Below, in pieces: positions 34,806 through 43,297 of a DNA stretch of 64,000 bases. The notes under the pieces were generated by a model, which was given only the letters and a program-made list of their open reading frames with translations, was not told the DNA's origin and made no database searches. The stretch is from NCBI GenBank assembly GCA_001567485.1, contig JZRA01000016.1, positions 1 to 64,000 of the forward strand, in the 5' to 3' direction. The DNA is from Chloroflexi bacterium OLB13 (lineage in GTDB: Bacteria; Chloroflexota; Anaerolineae; Aggregatilineales; Phototrophicaceae). Position 1 is the first letter of the stretch, and each line of letters opens with the position of its first letter. Position numbers and translations under genes: made by a program.

Positions 34806-35764
34806 TCACGGAACCAGTCGGTATCGCCGTTGGGCCGTCCTGTGCGATCCCAGAACGGTACTCCATGCTGCTTCACGATTGCCGCAAGTTCGGAGAGGTC
34901 TGAACGGGCCTTTCCGTGCAGCACGCGTATGCGGCCGTCCTGTCCTACCGCTTTGACCGCAGGGTTCCATAACGCACGGCCGACCATGATCCCACTGCAT
35001 CCAGCTTGGCACGCAGCCGATACCTGCTGTTTGAACGTGGCGCTGTCTACGCCGCCGCTCAGCAGCACCCACGGTATCTCGCCGCACGCCTCATTGACGA
35101 TGCCGAGCGCATCATCCCACTGCCAGAGCGAGTTATCCGAGTTATCGCGAACAGGAAACTCGATCTTGAGGATATCCACGCCACAGTCAACCATCGCACG
35201 CAGCATTGAGACCGTATGACGAAGCCGCACCTTGAGGTCATGCCCGTCCTCACCCGGCAGATCAAACAAGATCGGTTCAAGGAACAGCGGTAGATCGAAC
35301 CTGCTGCACACACCTGCCAATAGACTGATGAGTCGCAGTCGTTCGCCCGCCGTGCCTGCAAGCGGGTGGAAGTAGATCAAGAGCTTGATCCCGCTCAGGC
35401 CGGCGCGCTTGGCTTTCTCGACATTCCAATCCGGGATGAATTGAATCTCGCGCTCGCTCGGGTGCTGCTGATAGTTGGTGACTTCAAGCGGCGCGATCAG
35501 GCCGGGGGTGGACGAAAGCATTCCCGACGCGATTCCCTGCCCGACGACCAGCGATGGATCGCCCAGAATACCTGAGCATTGATCTCCTAATGCCTGAATT
35601 ACGTCTCGCTTGAACTCCCCCACCTCACGATCATCGACCGGCACGCCGCGTGCGGCTGAGAGGGCATCACGCAGATTCGCCCGGTGATCAATAGCGAGCA
35701 CCATGAAGTGACCATCGCGAGTTGCACACTGCGTGAGATGCCTAAACTTGCCGATCGAGATCAT
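34778..35764 (-). CDS. LacD-like class I aldolase, probable inositol-pathway aldolase
   Basis: A 328-residue (beta/alpha)8 protein resembling tagatose-1,6-bisphosphate aldolase (LacD). Evidence: VLAIDHRANLRDAL, GLSGIKLLIYFHP, the Schiff-base lysine in VDILKIEFPV, and WVLLSGGVDSATF. Some Actinobacteria carry a related aldolase-fold protein near inositol genes. The pathway needs an aldolase for 2-deoxy-5-keto-gluconate 6-phosphate. No IolJ (class II) gene is present here, so this protein is the best candidate; that assignment is inference. It is encoded convergently to iolD and divergently from iolG. Confidence 0.82.
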   Translation of the reverse strand: MISIGKFRHLTQCATRDGHFMVLAIDHRANLRDALSAARGVPVDDREVGEFKRDVIQALGDQCSGILGDPSLVVGQGIASGMLSSTPGLIAPLEVTNYQQHPSEREIQFIPDWNVEKAKRAGLSGIKLLIYFHPLAGTAGERLRLISLLAGVCSRFDLPLFLEPILFDLPGEDGHDLKVRLRHTVSMLRAMVDCGVDILKIEFPVRDNSDNSLWQWDDALGIVNEACGEIPWVLLSGGVDSATFKQQVSAACQAGCSGIMVGRALWNPAVKAVGQDGRIRVLHGKARSDLSELAAIVKQHGVPFWDRTGRPNGDTDWFRDYPGFVGGK

Positions 35765-35779
35765 GTCGAGGGCCTTGTT

Positions 35780-35809
35780 TTGCGAGTCTGTATGGCACGT
35801 AAGTATAAT
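35780..35809 (+). promoter_or_regulatory. Predicted sigma-70 promoter of the iolG unit
   Basis: TTGCGA (35780-35785) and a consensus TATAAT (35804-35809) are 18 bases apart, 38 bases before the iolG ATG, in the divergent gap with the aldolase gene. Confidence 0.65.
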
Positions 35810-35847
35810 TCCAGCAAGAACTTATTCAACCCAGCAAGAGGTTGGGC

Positions 35848-36861
35848 ATGACCATCCGGTTCGGTGTAATAGGTGCAGGGCGAATTGGCAGGATTCACGC
35901 GGACAATATCGCAACGCGTGTTCGAAATGCAGAACTGCTTTGGATCGCAGATATCAATCTCACGGCAGCAGACGCCCTTGCTGCCCGTTTTCACGAGGTC
36001 TCTGCGACCGATGAATACAAGCGCATCTTAGACGATCCACGCGTTGATGCCATCTTGATTGCATCAGCTACCCCTACCCATGCGGACATCATCGTCGAGG
36101 CGGCAGAAGCTGGCAAGCACATCTTCTGCGAGAAGCCTATCGACTACAGCTTGAGCCGAATAGATCGTGCGCTGCATGCTGTCGAGAATGCCGATGTCAG
36201 ATTGCAGATTGGATTCAACCGGCGATTCGATTCGAACCATCGTCGCGTTCGTCAGGCGATCATGAACGGTGAGATCGGTGATCCGCACCGCGTGCATATC
36301 ATAAGCCGGGATCCATCTCCTCCTCCGATTGAGTACGTCAAGGTCTCAGGGGGTATGTTCTTTGACATGACCATCCATGACTTCGATATGGCTCGTTTTC
36401 TCACAGGCAGCGAGGCGGAAGAGATCTTCGCAGTTGGCGGCGTTATGGTTGATCCCGCGATTGGCGAGGCCGGCGATCTTGACACCGCCGTGATCGTGAT
36501 GCGCTTCGCCAACGGCGTCCTTGTCACGATCGACAACAGCAGGCGCGCAGTGTACGGCTACGATCAGCGCGTCGAAGTGTTCGGAAGCGGCGGAAGCGTC
36601 TATACCGAGAATCTCTACGCCAATCAAGCCCACATCCAGACCACGCAAGGCGTCTGGCGCGATTTGCCGCTTCACTTCTTCCTTGAGCGGTACGAAAACA
36701 GCTTCATCACTGAGTTGAACGAGTTCACGCAGGCTCTGTTGAGCGACACCCCTGTCCCCGTTTCCGGCCTCGACGGGCGGGCGCCCGTTGTAATGGCGAT
36801 GGCTGCAAAGAAGTCAGTGGAACTCAACCGCCCGGTCAAGGTCACGGAAATCGAGGGGTGA
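35848..36861 (+). CDS. iolG: myo-Inositol 2-dehydrogenase IolG (Gfo/Idh/MocA family)
   Basis: A 337-residue NAD-dependent dehydrogenase. The N-terminal Rossmann motif is VIGAGRIGRIHADN. The conserved Lys lies in FCEKPIDYS, and the catalytic Asp/His in FDMTIHDFDMARFL. These and the length match IolG. It oxidises myo-inositol to scyllo-inosose, the first catabolic step. ATG 35848 follows AGAGG by seven bases; an upstream TTG at 35842 is less likely. Its stop is next to the start of the MaoC-like gene. iolE, encoding the next enzyme, is absent from the window. Confidence 0.9.
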   Translation: MTIRFGVIGAGRIGRIHADNIATRVRNAELLWIADINLTAADALAARFHEVSATDEYKRILDDPRVDAILIASATPTHADIIVEAAEAGKHIFCEKPIDYSLSRIDRALHAVENADVRLQIGFNRRFDSNHRRVRQAIMNGEIGDPHRVHIISRDPSPPPIEYVKVSGGMFFDMTIHDFDMARFLTGSEAEEIFAVGGVMVDPAIGEAGDLDTAVIVMRFANGVLVTIDNSRRAVYGYDQRVEVFGSGGSVYTENLYANQAHIQTTQGVWRDLPLHFFLERYENSFITELNEFTQALLSDTPVPVSGLDGRAPVVMAMAAKKSVELNRPVKVTEIEG

Positions 36862-36863
36862 TC

Positions 36864-37343
36864 GTGGCGGGAACTGAGGATCATGGGTTCGATCATCTCA
36901 ACAAACTGGTCGATCAGGAGTTAGGCCCGACCGCGTGGCACACGATCACTCAAGCGGACATCAACGCATTTGCAGACACGACAGGCGACGCTCAGTGGAT
37001 TCACGTCGACGTCGAGCGTGCCAAAGCCGAAAGTCCTTACGGAAGCACCATCGCCCATGGGTTTCTCACGCTGTCACTCATCTCAAAGTTTCTCTTTGAG
37101 GTTGACATATTCCCTCGATCCGCGAAACAGATCATCAACTATGGCCTTGATCGCGCACGTTTCATCTCGCCAGTTCGCGCTGGCGAACGGGTACGCGCCC
37201 GGATTCGCGTGCAGGGCGTACAAGAGAGAGCGGATGGTTCCACGCTCGTAAAGTGTCAAGCGACAGTCGAGATCGAGAATTCGAGTCGCCCCGCCCTTGT
37301 CGCGGAGGTGTTGAACCTGCTCGCGCCAGTTTCTAAGGAGTAG
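36864..37343 (+). CDS. MaoC-like (R)-specific enoyl-CoA hydratase
   Basis: A 159-residue single hot-dog domain protein. The hydratase 2 motif is visible: ADTTGDAQWIHVD with the catalytic Asp and His, followed by GSTIAHGFLTLSL. Such proteins hydrate trans-2-enoyl-CoA to (R)-3-hydroxyacyl-CoA. I start it at GTG 36864, five bases after GAGGGG; the earlier GTG 36858 would overlap that site. It is joined to iolG and to the acyl-CoA ligase seven bases downstream. Confidence 0.86.
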   Translation: MAGTEDHGFDHLNKLVDQELGPTAWHTITQADINAFADTTGDAQWIHVDVERAKAESPYGSTIAHGFLTLSLISKFLFEVDIFPRSAKQIINYGLDRARFISPVRAGERVRARIRVQGVQERADGSTLVKCQATVEIENSSRPALVAEVLNLLAPVSKE

Positions 37344-37350
37344 TAGCGGA

Positions 37351-38871
37351 ATGAACGTTGGAAGCCTGATCACACATCATGCACAGTATCGCCCGTCGCA
37401 TCTTGCCGTTGTCGTCGAGGACGTGCGTCTATCCTTCTTTGAACTCAATCAGCGCGTAAACCGGCTTGCGAACGGCTTCATCGCGTTGGGCATCGGCAAG
37501 GGTGACAAGATCGCCACGCTGTTGGGCAACTGCCTCGAACTGATGGAAGTGTACTGGGCTGCCGCCAAGATCGGCGCCGTGACAGTCCCGCTTAGTCCGC
37601 TGCTGCGCGGTCGTGGTCTCGTCACGCTCATCAACGACTCCGACACCAAGATCATTGTGACAAGCCCGTCGCAGAAAGCTGAGATTGAGGCGATTCGGGG
37701 CGATCTACCGGGAATCGTCAATGGCGGCTTGATCTTGATCGGTGCAGAGTCGGAACCACCGTACACTGCGTATCACTCGTGGGTCAACACCTTCTCGACC
37801 GACGAGCCACCCTTGGTCGATATTGAAGACAGCGACCCGTTTAACATTGTCTACTCCAGCGGAACCACCGGCCTGCCAAAAGGGATCGTCCTGACGCATT
37901 ATGTTCGTGCCGCTTATGGAGCGCAGTTCAGCACCGCATTCCGAATCTTGCCTGAAAGCGTCATCCTTCATACGGGCGCACTGGTATTCAATGGCGCATT
38001 CCTCACGTTCATGCCGCACATGTTCCTCGGCGCGACGTACATTCTTCACAAGCAGTTCGACGTCACGAGTTTGATCGAGACGATCTTCCGTGAACGCGTG
38101 ACGCACATCATGATGGTGCCGAGTCAAATCGTCGCCTTGCTCAACTCGCCTCAGTATGATCCGGCTAAGCTCTCAAGCCTACAAATGATTGGATCGGTCG
38201 GAGCGCCCCTGATGCACCGCTTCAAGGAGCAGCTGAACCACGACCTCCCCGGCCGTTTCTACGAACTCTACGGGCTGACCGAAGGCTTCATGACGATCCT
38301 CGATCCAACGCATCCCGTGTCTAAGCTGGACTCCGTTGGCGTGCCGCCAGTGCTTATGGATCTCAAGATCGTCGATGATTCAGGCGTCCTTGTCGGCCCC
38401 GGTCAGGTTGGCGAAATTGTCGGCCGTGGGCCGATGCTGATGGCCGGCTATTACAAACGGCCCGATCTGACTGCTCAGGCTGTGCGGGATGGATGGCTGT
38501 TTTCCGGCGATCTCGGCTATGTAGATGAGGATGGCTTTCTCTATCTCGTCGACCGCAAGAAGGACATGATCATTTCCGGCGGGGTCAACGTTTACCCGCG
38601 CGACATCGAAGAAGTCGCTGTCCAGCATCCTGCGGTCAAGGAAGTGGCGGTATACGGCGTCCCTTCCGACAAGTGGGGTGAAACGCCTGTCGCCGCGGTA
38701 ACGCTGAAGTCTCCCGATCTCGTCACTGCCGACCAGCTGAAAGACTGGATCAACGAACGCGTCGAAGCCCGCTATCAGCGAGTCAGCGCCGTGCGGATCG
38801 TGGACGACTTCCCGCGCAGCGCTGCCGGCAAGACTCTGAAGCGATTACTGCGGGACTCCGAACCGAACTAG
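37351..38871 (+). CDS. AMP-forming acyl-CoA ligase
   Basis: A 506-residue member of the ANL superfamily that activates a carboxylic acid to an acyl-AMP and then a CoA thioester. The P-loop is YSSGTTGLPKGIVLTH, followed by YGLTEG, the hinge segment GDLGYVDEDGFLYLVDRKKD and the C-terminal catalytic lysine in RSAAGKTLKRLL. Chain-length specificity cannot be read. It is the last gene of the iolG-maoC-ligase unit and convergent with the CLC gene (13-base gap). Confidence 0.9.
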   Translation: MNVGSLITHHAQYRPSHLAVVVEDVRLSFFELNQRVNRLANGFIALGIGKGDKIATLLGNCLELMEVYWAAAKIGAVTVPLSPLLRGRGLVTLINDSDTKIIVTSPSQKAEIEAIRGDLPGIVNGGLILIGAESEPPYTAYHSWVNTFSTDEPPLVDIEDSDPFNIVYSSGTTGLPKGIVLTHYVRAAYGAQFSTAFRILPESVILHTGALVFNGAFLTFMPHMFLGATYILHKQFDVTSLIETIFRERVTHIMMVPSQIVALLNSPQYDPAKLSSLQMIGSVGAPLMHRFKEQLNHDLPGRFYELYGLTEGFMTILDPTHPVSKLDSVGVPPVLMDLKIVDDSGVLVGPGQVGEIVGRGPMLMAGYYKRPDLTAQAVRDGWLFSGDLGYVDEDGFLYLVDRKKDMIISGGVNVYPRDIEEVAVQHPAVKEVAVYGVPSDKWGETPVAAVTLKSPDLVTADQLKDWINERVEARYQRVSAVRIVDDFPRSAAGKTLKRLLRDSEPN

Positions 38872-38884
38872 CGGATTACGGGGC

Positions 38885-40885
38885 TTACCGATTCCCCGTA
38901 AGGCGTTCAAGATCTTGTTCGACGCTGGGATCGGCAACGATCGACAACACGTCGCCCGGCTTCAGTTCTGTACTACCGTGTGGCACGATGAGCCGGCTCG
39001 CGCGCGTAACCGATGCAACGACGCATTCTGGGGGCCATTTCACGTCTTTGATGAACATCCCACGAATGGGAGCGTTTTCGCGTACCTTGAGTTCATAGAC
39101 ATGCCCGCCGGTTAAGTGACTCAGGCGAACTCGCTCTGCGACGTGTTGATCCTCGATCTTGCGCGATACGGCGATGTTGTACGCGCGCAACACGCCATGT
39201 CGCCCGATAAAGCCGACAACCTCGCTTGTCCCTCGCTTCACGACAGGCAGCCGGCCGACGTCCCGCGCGCTCATGATCCGAATCGCCGTCCAGAGATCGT
39301 CCTCGGGATACGTGACAGCGAGGTTCCTGCTACAGATGTCTCCGACGGTGAGCGTCGCTGTTGGGTTGAGTTCATACGCGCGCTGCAAGTCGGAGAGCGT
39401 CACGATCCCGACAAGTCGATCATTCTCGTCTAGCACGCACAGCGAGTTGGTATGCTTGAGCCGGAGCGTATCACGCAGCTCGACCAGCGTGGCATCTGCA
39501 CGAATGGTGGGCGCCGGCGACACCATCGCCTCCGATACGTGGACGCCCTGCATCATGTCGATCTCACGTCCGGGCTGCAGCCGTACCCCCTGCCGTACTA
39601 AGGCAATCGCATAAATCCCGAGCTTCTCAAATCGATCAGCGATGAGGATGCAGACGATTGTCGTCAGCATAATCGGCAGGATGAGGCGATAGTCGTTGGT
39701 TAGCTCGAACACCATCATAATCGCGGTGATCGGCGCTCGCAGGATGGCCGCGAGCATGCCGGCCATTCCAGCAATCGCGTAGGACTGGGGATTACCCGCT
39801 TCTGGCCCGATCAGGCTGTTGGCAATCTGCCCGAACGCCGCCCCGGCCATCGTTCCAGAAAACAGCGAGGGCGCGAAGATGCCGCCGACAAACCCGCCGC
39901 CGAGCGAAATGACGTCCGTAATGACTTTGAATCCGCACAGAATAAGCAGAAACCCGACATCGAAATTTGCGACACCTTCGAGCACCGCATTCATCGGATC
40001 ACGTCCAATGCCGAGGGCCTGCGGGACAAATACGCCGAGAACGCCGACAACTGCACCCGCCAAGGCGGTGCGAACCGGCCGGGGCAGCATCTTTAACTTG
40101 TGCCAGAAATCGTACTGCCAGTATAAGCCGCGCACATGAGCCACGGCGATCAGCGCGATCACAATCCCGAGTGGAACGAACAGCACAAGCTCAATCGGCC
40201 CGCCGAGCTGATAGTTGAACGGCCCCATTTCGACATGTGGATCGAGCGCCTGTGTCATCGCAGACGACACTACCGCTGCAAGGATCACAACACTCAACGA
40301 GCCAGCCGCATACGCGTTGTTGAGAATCACCTCAAGCGCGAAGAATACGCCCGCAATCGGCGCCTTGAACGCCGCCGCAATACCTGCCGCCGCACCAGCC
40401 GCGACAAGCAGACGAACCCCGTCCTCACGCATGCCGATCATAACGCCGAGCCACGATCCGAGGTTTGACCCGATCTGCACGCTTGGATCTTCTGGGCCGG
40501 CGGAGGCGCCCGCACCGAGCGAAATTGCGGAGGCAAGCGCCTTAGCAGGCATCTTGCGAAATGGGAGCCGTCCACCAGACAGCGCAACCGACTCGATCAC
40601 CCCCGCAACGCCATGCTGCCGTTCATGTCCAACGGCGCGCTCCATGATAAAGCCGACGATGAGGCCCGCCACGGCAAGGACGACTATGCCCGCGGCAGCG
40701 CCCAATACCGGCCCAAGCGCGTGGATAATGGGTTGTGTACCGTGTTCGTGGATGATCTCGATCGTCACGCGATAAACACGCACGCCGACCGCGGCAGCCG
40801 CGCCGAGTCCAAAGGCGACGAACAGCAACCCCAATCCTTGTGAAGCCTGCAATCGCCTCAGCAAGTAAGTCATCGAGTTAGTCAA
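38885..40885 (-). CDS. CLC-family chloride channel/transporter with CBS and TrkA-C domains
   Basis: A 666-residue membrane protein. The CLC core (1-430) has about 10-11 membrane helices. The gating-glutamate region reads SAGPEDPSVQIG, where CLCs usually have GxEGP, and the anion-site segment GGIFAPSLF is kept. The GSGIP serine motif is not recognisable. A CBS pair (about 450-570) contains VSEAMVSPAPTIRADATL and VGIVTLSDLQRAY, and a TrkA-C/RCK-C domain (about 590-665) ends the protein. The cytoplasmic domains suggest nucleotide control of anion transport. Channel versus proton antiporter cannot be decided by eye. Confidence 0.9.
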   Translation of the reverse strand: MTNSMTYLLRRLQASQGLGLLFVAFGLGAAAAVGVRVYRVTIEIIHEHGTQPIIHALGPVLGAAAGIVVLAVAGLIVGFIMERAVGHERQHGVAGVIESVALSGGRLPFRKMPAKALASAISLGAGASAGPEDPSVQIGSNLGSWLGVMIGMREDGVRLLVAAGAAAGIAAAFKAPIAGVFFALEVILNNAYAAGSLSVVILAAVVSSAMTQALDPHVEMGPFNYQLGGPIELVLFVPLGIVIALIAVAHVRGLYWQYDFWHKLKMLPRPVRTALAGAVVGVLGVFVPQALGIGRDPMNAVLEGVANFDVGFLLILCGFKVITDVISLGGGFVGGIFAPSLFSGTMAGAAFGQIANSLIGPEAGNPQSYAIAGMAGMLAAILRAPITAIMMVFELTNDYRLILPIMLTTIVCILIADRFEKLGIYAIALVRQGVRLQPGREIDMMQGVHVSEAMVSPAPTIRADATLVELRDTLRLKHTNSLCVLDENDRLVGIVTLSDLQRAYELNPTATLTVGDICSRNLAVTYPEDDLWTAIRIMSARDVGRLPVVKRGTSEVVGFIGRHGVLRAYNIAVSRKIEDQHVAERVRLSHLTGGHVYELKVRENAPIRGMFIKDVKWPPECVVASVTRASRLIVPHGSTELKPGDVLSIVADPSVEQDLERLTGNR

Positions 40886-40906
40886 TGCAGAGTGCGTTCT
40901 CGTAGG

Positions 40907-41967
40907 TTAAGGGATCACGGCAATCCGCGAGCGCAGTGCGGCTTCGTCAATTTCACCGGCCGCAAACGCGCGCGCATCATCGCTGCTGATACCGACGTAT
41001 CGAATCAGCGCGTTGTTGGCGTTGCAATCTACGAAACGCACCGCTAAGCCGCCAACGCCGTCCGGGATCTGCGATCCGGCCGTGCCGAGCGCCGTTATCA
41101 CATCCGGAATCTGCGACCGCAGCGATCCGGCATCGGTGCACACATCAGCAACCGCCGTGTTCCCAAGCGGAGTCTGCACCTGAACTTCCGATCCGGGTAC
41201 GACAGCGAATCCGCTCAATGTCGATTCAACGAGCGCAATCTGCGACACAGCCGTTTCTGCGCTGCTGGGCTCCTCAGTGGGAGAAGCAGCCGATTCAGTT
41301 GGAGTCTCACCTGATGCCTCCGTTGGCCCCTCGGTTGGAGACTCGGTAGGCATCTCCGTGGGCGCGTCCGTAGCCGTTTCAAGTGTTTCGGTGGGTTCGC
41401 CTGTCGCCGGTGTGTTGGTATCTGTTTCAACAACTTGAGGTGTAACGGTGTCCGTACCGCCCACCCCAACGCTGCCGGGCGTTTCCGACGCGTCAGCGAC
41501 AGCAGTCGCCGCCTGCTCCCCTTCACCGCCCAGCCGCGGGAGCAGCAAGGCAAGCGCAGCGACGACGATAAGCAGCACGACCACCGCCACCAGCCATGTC
41601 GAATCCGGCTTCCAGAGGAACGTACCTGTACCGTAGCCGGTTTGGCTGAACTTGGCTTTGGTTGATCTGCGGCGAATGATCGTATCGGCTTTGCCGGCTC
41701 GGATGGCGCAGGTTCGATATCGAACGCGGTCGCCTCGTCAATCAATGCCTGAGCATTGGGGTACTTGGGGTCGAGCTTTATGACGGTTTCAAGAGCCTTA
41801 AGGCCCTGCGACGCATCAGAAACGGCGTGCGCATAAAGCCACCAACCGTCGGGATCGTTAGGATGGTCGACGAGATAGGCCGAGAGAATGTCCCTCGCAC
41901 GGGCGAGTTCGTCCGCCTGTATCGCTTCGTAGGCGGCACGAAGTTCATCACCGGATACTTCCGTCAT
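40907..41967 (-). pseudogene. TPR-like single-pass membrane protein, interrupted by one frameshift
   Basis: Starts at ATG 41967 with AGGAGA nine bases upstream. An N-terminal TPR-like helical domain (about 1-85) has GWWLYAHAVSD and LETVIKLDPKYPNAQAL. The frame breaks near 41688; adding one G within AAGCC makes it run on as KADTIIRRRSTKAKFS. Then come a single membrane helix (WLVAVVVLLIVVAALALLL), a long Pro/Thr/Glu-rich external stalk with PTE repeats, and a C-terminal domain (about 220-345) of unknown function ending at 40907. The two halves are individually open and match one protein, so a one-base error or recent mutation is likely. No role is assignable. Confidence 0.78.
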
Positions 41968-42057
41968 GTGACCAGTTCTCCTGCTAGGGAGCAATAAGGC
42001 AAGTCACGGTAGAGTGTAAACGCACACTCACGCGATCGCAACTTAATTAAAGACACG

Positions 42058-42083
42058 GACCCATATCTGTATTGATATGGGTC
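42058..42083 (-). terminator. Intrinsic terminator after tRNA-Leu
   Basis: A perfect 10-base inverted repeat, GACCCATATC (42058-42067) and GATATGGGTC (42074-42083), six-base loop. In the minus direction it begins seven bases after the tRNA and is followed by a short run of T residues. Confidence 0.75.
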
Positions 42084-42089
42084 GTCGTG

Positions 42090-42171
42090 TGCCCCGGAGA
42101 GGACTCGAACCTCCACCCCGTGAAGGACATGGCCCTCAACCATGCGCGTCTGCCAATTCCGCCACCGGGGC
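42090..42171 (-). tRNA. tRNA-Leu (anticodon GAG)
   Basis: 82 bases on the minus strand, with acceptor GCCCCGG pairing with CCGGGGC. The anticodon stem CATGG/CCATG encloses loop TTGAGGG with anticodon GAG, reading CTC. An extended variable arm (GTCCTTCACGGGG region) marks a class II tRNA. The discriminator is A and CCA is not encoded. Confidence 0.97.
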
Positions 42172-42188
42172 ATATTGCATTGGAGGTC

Positions 42189-42217
42189 AGTATATCGGTA
42201 AGCTAGACGCCGGTCAA
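42189..42217 (-). promoter_or_regulatory. Predicted sigma-70 promoter of tRNA-Leu
   Basis: On the minus strand, TTGACC (42217-42212) and TATACT (42194-42189) are exactly 17 bases apart, with the -10 ending about 18 bases before the tRNA. Confidence 0.8.
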
Positions 42218-42267
42218 TAGAGAACAGAACGCAGCCGGTGATCCCGGAGTTGGAATGTGGGAATCCT

Positions 42268-43286
42268 ATGATCATTGCAGTTGACGCGATGGGAACAGAC
42301 GCTTGTCCCGTCGCAGATGTTCACGGCGCCGTGCTCGCGGCGCGAGAGCGTGGCCTTCACGTCGTACTCACGGGTGACGAAACGGCGATCAAGCGCGAGC
42401 TTGCCAAGTACAATACAACAGGACTAACAATCGATATCGTCCACGCGCCGCAGGCGATCACGATGCACGACAAGCCCAGCGTCATCGGCAAAGGCAAGCC
42501 GGACTCATCGATGCACATCGCGCTCAAAATGGTCAAAGACAAACAAGCCGATGCCTTTGTGACGATGGGTAACACCGGGGCCGCGCACGCTGTCGCGATG
42601 CTCCACACAGTCGGGCGAATCCGGGGCGTCAAACGGCCCGCGCTTTCCGCCGTGTTTCCCGTGTTTGGACATCCCGTCATCTTCACGGATATCGGCGCGA
42701 ATGCTGACGCGAAGCCGGAGTGGATGGTACAGTTCGCGCTCATGGGCGCAATTTACGCCGAACGTGCACTAGGGACATCATCCAACCCGCGCATTGGCTT
42801 GCTGTCAAACGGCGAAGAAGAGGGCAAAGGGAACACGCTGATCCGCGAAACGGCCGAGATTCTGGCCCGTCTCCCGCTCAATTTCGTGGGCAACGTCGAA
42901 CCTAAGCAGGTCTTCCACAATCAGGCCGACGTTGTCGTTAGCGATGGTTTCGTCGGCAACATTCTGCTCAAAACCTACGAAGCGGGGACACGATACCTTT
43001 CTGAGCATATCCGTCGTACAATTCGCGCTAACATCGTTTGGACGTTAGCCGGCGCGGTGTTACGGCCAGCATTCGGTCGCGTCCGCACCAAGATCGACAC
43101 GACCGAGGTCGGAGGCGCGCCCCTATTGGGCGTCGACGGTGTTGTCATTATCGGCCATGGAAGCTCAAACGAAATTGCAGTACGAAACGCGGTCTTCCAA
43201 GCTGAGCGTGCAGTAAGCGGAGATATCGTCAACCACATCCGGCAGCGCTCCCCGAGGTTATGGCGCTGCTCGAAAGTGTACCCTAG
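42268..43286 (+). CDS. plsX: Phosphate acyltransferase PlsX, C-terminus displaced by a frameshift
   Basis: PlsX converts acyl-ACP to acyl phosphate for phospholipid synthesis. The start ATG 42268 gives MIIAVDAMGTDACP, the family N-terminus. Core segments MGNTGAAHAVAML, FTDIGANADAKPEW, LLSNGEEEGKG and VVSDGFVGNILLKTYE are intact. As written, the frame slips at the C-run 43250-43253 and continues into the next gene for an unrelated tail, ending at 43353. Adding one C gives PEVMALLESVP and a stop at 43284-43286, right before the next gene's GGAGGG. I give the corrected end; the loss affects only the last dozen residues. It is divergent from tRNA-Leu. Confidence 0.9.
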
Positions 43287-43297
43287 GAGGGTTTGGT

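Noticed and set aside
41270-41420. Short tandem repeat or CRISPR-like array
   Set aside because: It encodes a Pro/Thr/Glu stalk with irregular PTE units; there are no spaced identical repeats.
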